From CAVSCD01 sp963726335 (GTDB lineage: Bacteria; Acidobacteriota; Aminicenantia; Aminicenantales; UBA8522): a stretch of DNA of 64,000 nucleotides. The first letter of the stretch is position 1; every line of letters begins with the position of its first letter. Shown here piece by piece: positions 63,276 to 64,000 of the stretch. A program made the translations under genes and the position numbers. The notes under the pieces were generated by a model. It saw only the letters and a program-made list of their open reading frames with translations, did not search any database and had not been told where the DNA came from. The stretch covers positions 372,001 through 436,000 of the forward strand of contig CAVSCD010000010.1 in NCBI GenBank assembly GCA_963726335.1, in the 5' to 3' direction.

Positions 63276-64000
63276 ATGAACAACCGGTGGATATTTTCCG
63301 CTCTCATCCTGATAAGCTTTGTCGCGGGCGGGGTCCTGACGGCTCCGGCTCAGACCCAGGATAAGGTGGCGCCGGCCCGGCCCGTGTCCCCCCGCGGGCC
63401 GCTCCTGTCCGAAGAACAGGCCGCGATCGCCATTTTCGAAGAATCCCGGGCTTCGGTCGTTTACATAACGACCCTTGTTTACCAGCGGGACTTCTTCACC
63501 TTCAACGTTCAGGAGATTCCCCAGGGCACCGGTTCGGGCTTCATCTGGGACGTGGAGGGACGGGTGGTCACGAACTATCACGTCATCCATGAGGCCCAAG
63601 ACGTCCAAGTCACCCTTTCCGATCAATCCAAGTGGAAGGCCGAGCTCGTCGGGGTCGCGGCCGACAGGGACCTGGCTGTTCTCCGGATCCCGGCGCCCCG
63701 CGATAAGCTCCGGCCGATCCGCATCGGCAGCTCCTCGGACCTCAAGGTGGGGCAGATGGTTTTCGCCATCGGCAATCCGTTCGGTCTCGACCAGACCCTG
63801 ACCACGGGCGTCATCAGCGCCCTGGGCCGGGAGATCGAATCCCTGACCCGCCGGCCTATCAAGGGCGTCATCCAGACGGACGCCGCCATCAACCCGGGTA
63901 ACTCGGGAGGCCCGCTGCTCGACAGCGCCGGCCGGTGCATCGGCATCAACACCGCCATCTACAGCCCCTCGGGCGCGAGCGCCGGCGTCGGTTTCGCCGT
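63276..64000 (+). CDS. HtrA/DegP-family periplasmic serine protease (3' partial)
   Basis: Trypsin-like periplasmic protease for protein quality control; 241 codons are in the window and the gene runs off the end. It has a signal peptide (WIFSALILISFVAGGVLTAP). The catalytic triad is complete: His102 in VVTNYHVI, Asp132 in ADRDLAVLR, Ser210 in NPGNSGGPLL. The PDZ domain(s) expected downstream are not visible. The ATG at 63276 is chosen because GAGG lies 6 nt upstream. It is divergent from the membrane protein gene, with 145 nt between them. Confidence 0.92.
   Translation, partial: MNNRWIFSALILISFVAGGVLTAPAQTQDKVAPARPVSPRGPLLSEEQAAIAIFEESRASVVYITTLVYQRDFFTFNVQEIPQGTGSGFIWDVEGRVVTNYHVIHEAQDVQVTLSDQSKWKAELVGVAADRDLAVLRIPAPRDKLRPIRIGSSSDLKVGQMVFAIGNPFGLDQTLTTGVISALGREIESLTRRPIKGVIQTDAAINPGNSGGPLLDSAGRCIGINTAIYSPSGASAGVGFA

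Noticed and set aside
1..64000. CRISPR array, prophage or toxin-antitoxin locus
   Set aside because: No regularly spaced direct repeats, phage structural genes or recognisable toxin-antitoxin pairs were seen; the repeats are dispersed singles.

Overview
The window is GC-rich, gene-dense DNA from a Gram-negative bacterium. Evidence for an outer membrane is an Omp85/TamB pair, a FadL-type porin, a PilQ secretin and several lipoproteins. A Ser/Thr kinase fused to a TolB-like domain and TPRs, the coaD-pilMNOPQ order and the many Ig/FN3-like lipoproteins resemble Acidobacteriota, particularly Candidatus Aminicenantes. That placement is inference: there is no rRNA here.

Layout. 1-2.5 kb: end of the kinase-TPR gene (+). 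2.6-3.5 kb: ADP-ribosylglycohydrolase (+), ending in a perfect palindrome. 3.6-9.3 kb (-): a metabolic operon reading SucC-like CoA ligase with a C-terminal ferredoxin domain, SucD-like subunit, citrate synthase/citryl-CoA lyase-like enzyme, HD hydrolase, and LeuC- and LeuD-type dehydratase subunits. Most of this operon is crossed by frameshifts. 9.5-17.3 kb: RRM protein, SppA, UvrD-type helicase-nuclease, FtsB-like protein, phosphohexomutase and an exported Pcm. 17.8-24.9 kb (+): coaD, pilMNOPQ and two surface lipoproteins. 25-35 kb (-): PriA (helicase motifs degenerate), UDG, CoaBC, Gmk, YicC, MsbA-like ABC transporter, an Asd-like protein without its catalytic cysteine, DUF465 and a glycosyltransferase; then tRNA-Phe (+). 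35-40 kb (-): GalU, FadL-type protein, ClpB. 40.7-45.7 kb: a small acidic protein, MutS, a DUF2156 protein, a GNAT and PgsA. 45.9-58.3 kb (-): hslVU, an FN3 lipoprotein, FAH hydrolase, transaldolase, TamB, Omp85, a SurA-like protein and FabD. 58.4-64 kb: a cohesin-like lipoprotein, a GH28-type beta-helix protein, a large membrane protein and the start of an HtrA protease.

Themes. Many genes are joined by 4-bp ATGA/GTGA overlaps, pointing to long translationally coupled operons. Envelope biogenesis dominates: pilus assembly, Omp85/TamB, lipoprotein, LPS-type export and periplasmic quality control. Housekeeping genes for CoA, DNA repair, replication restart and proteolysis lie between them.

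Non-coding structure. Two dispersed repeat families occupy the intergenic regions. One is a 184-bp MITE-like element in two inverted copies (about 97% identical), with a CTAG target duplication at one copy. The other is a palindromic element of about 123 bp in four copies. Single-base indels are strongly concentrated in the first 9.3 kb. The codons between them keep conserved motifs, so base-calling error is the simplest explanation, though recent decay cannot be excluded.
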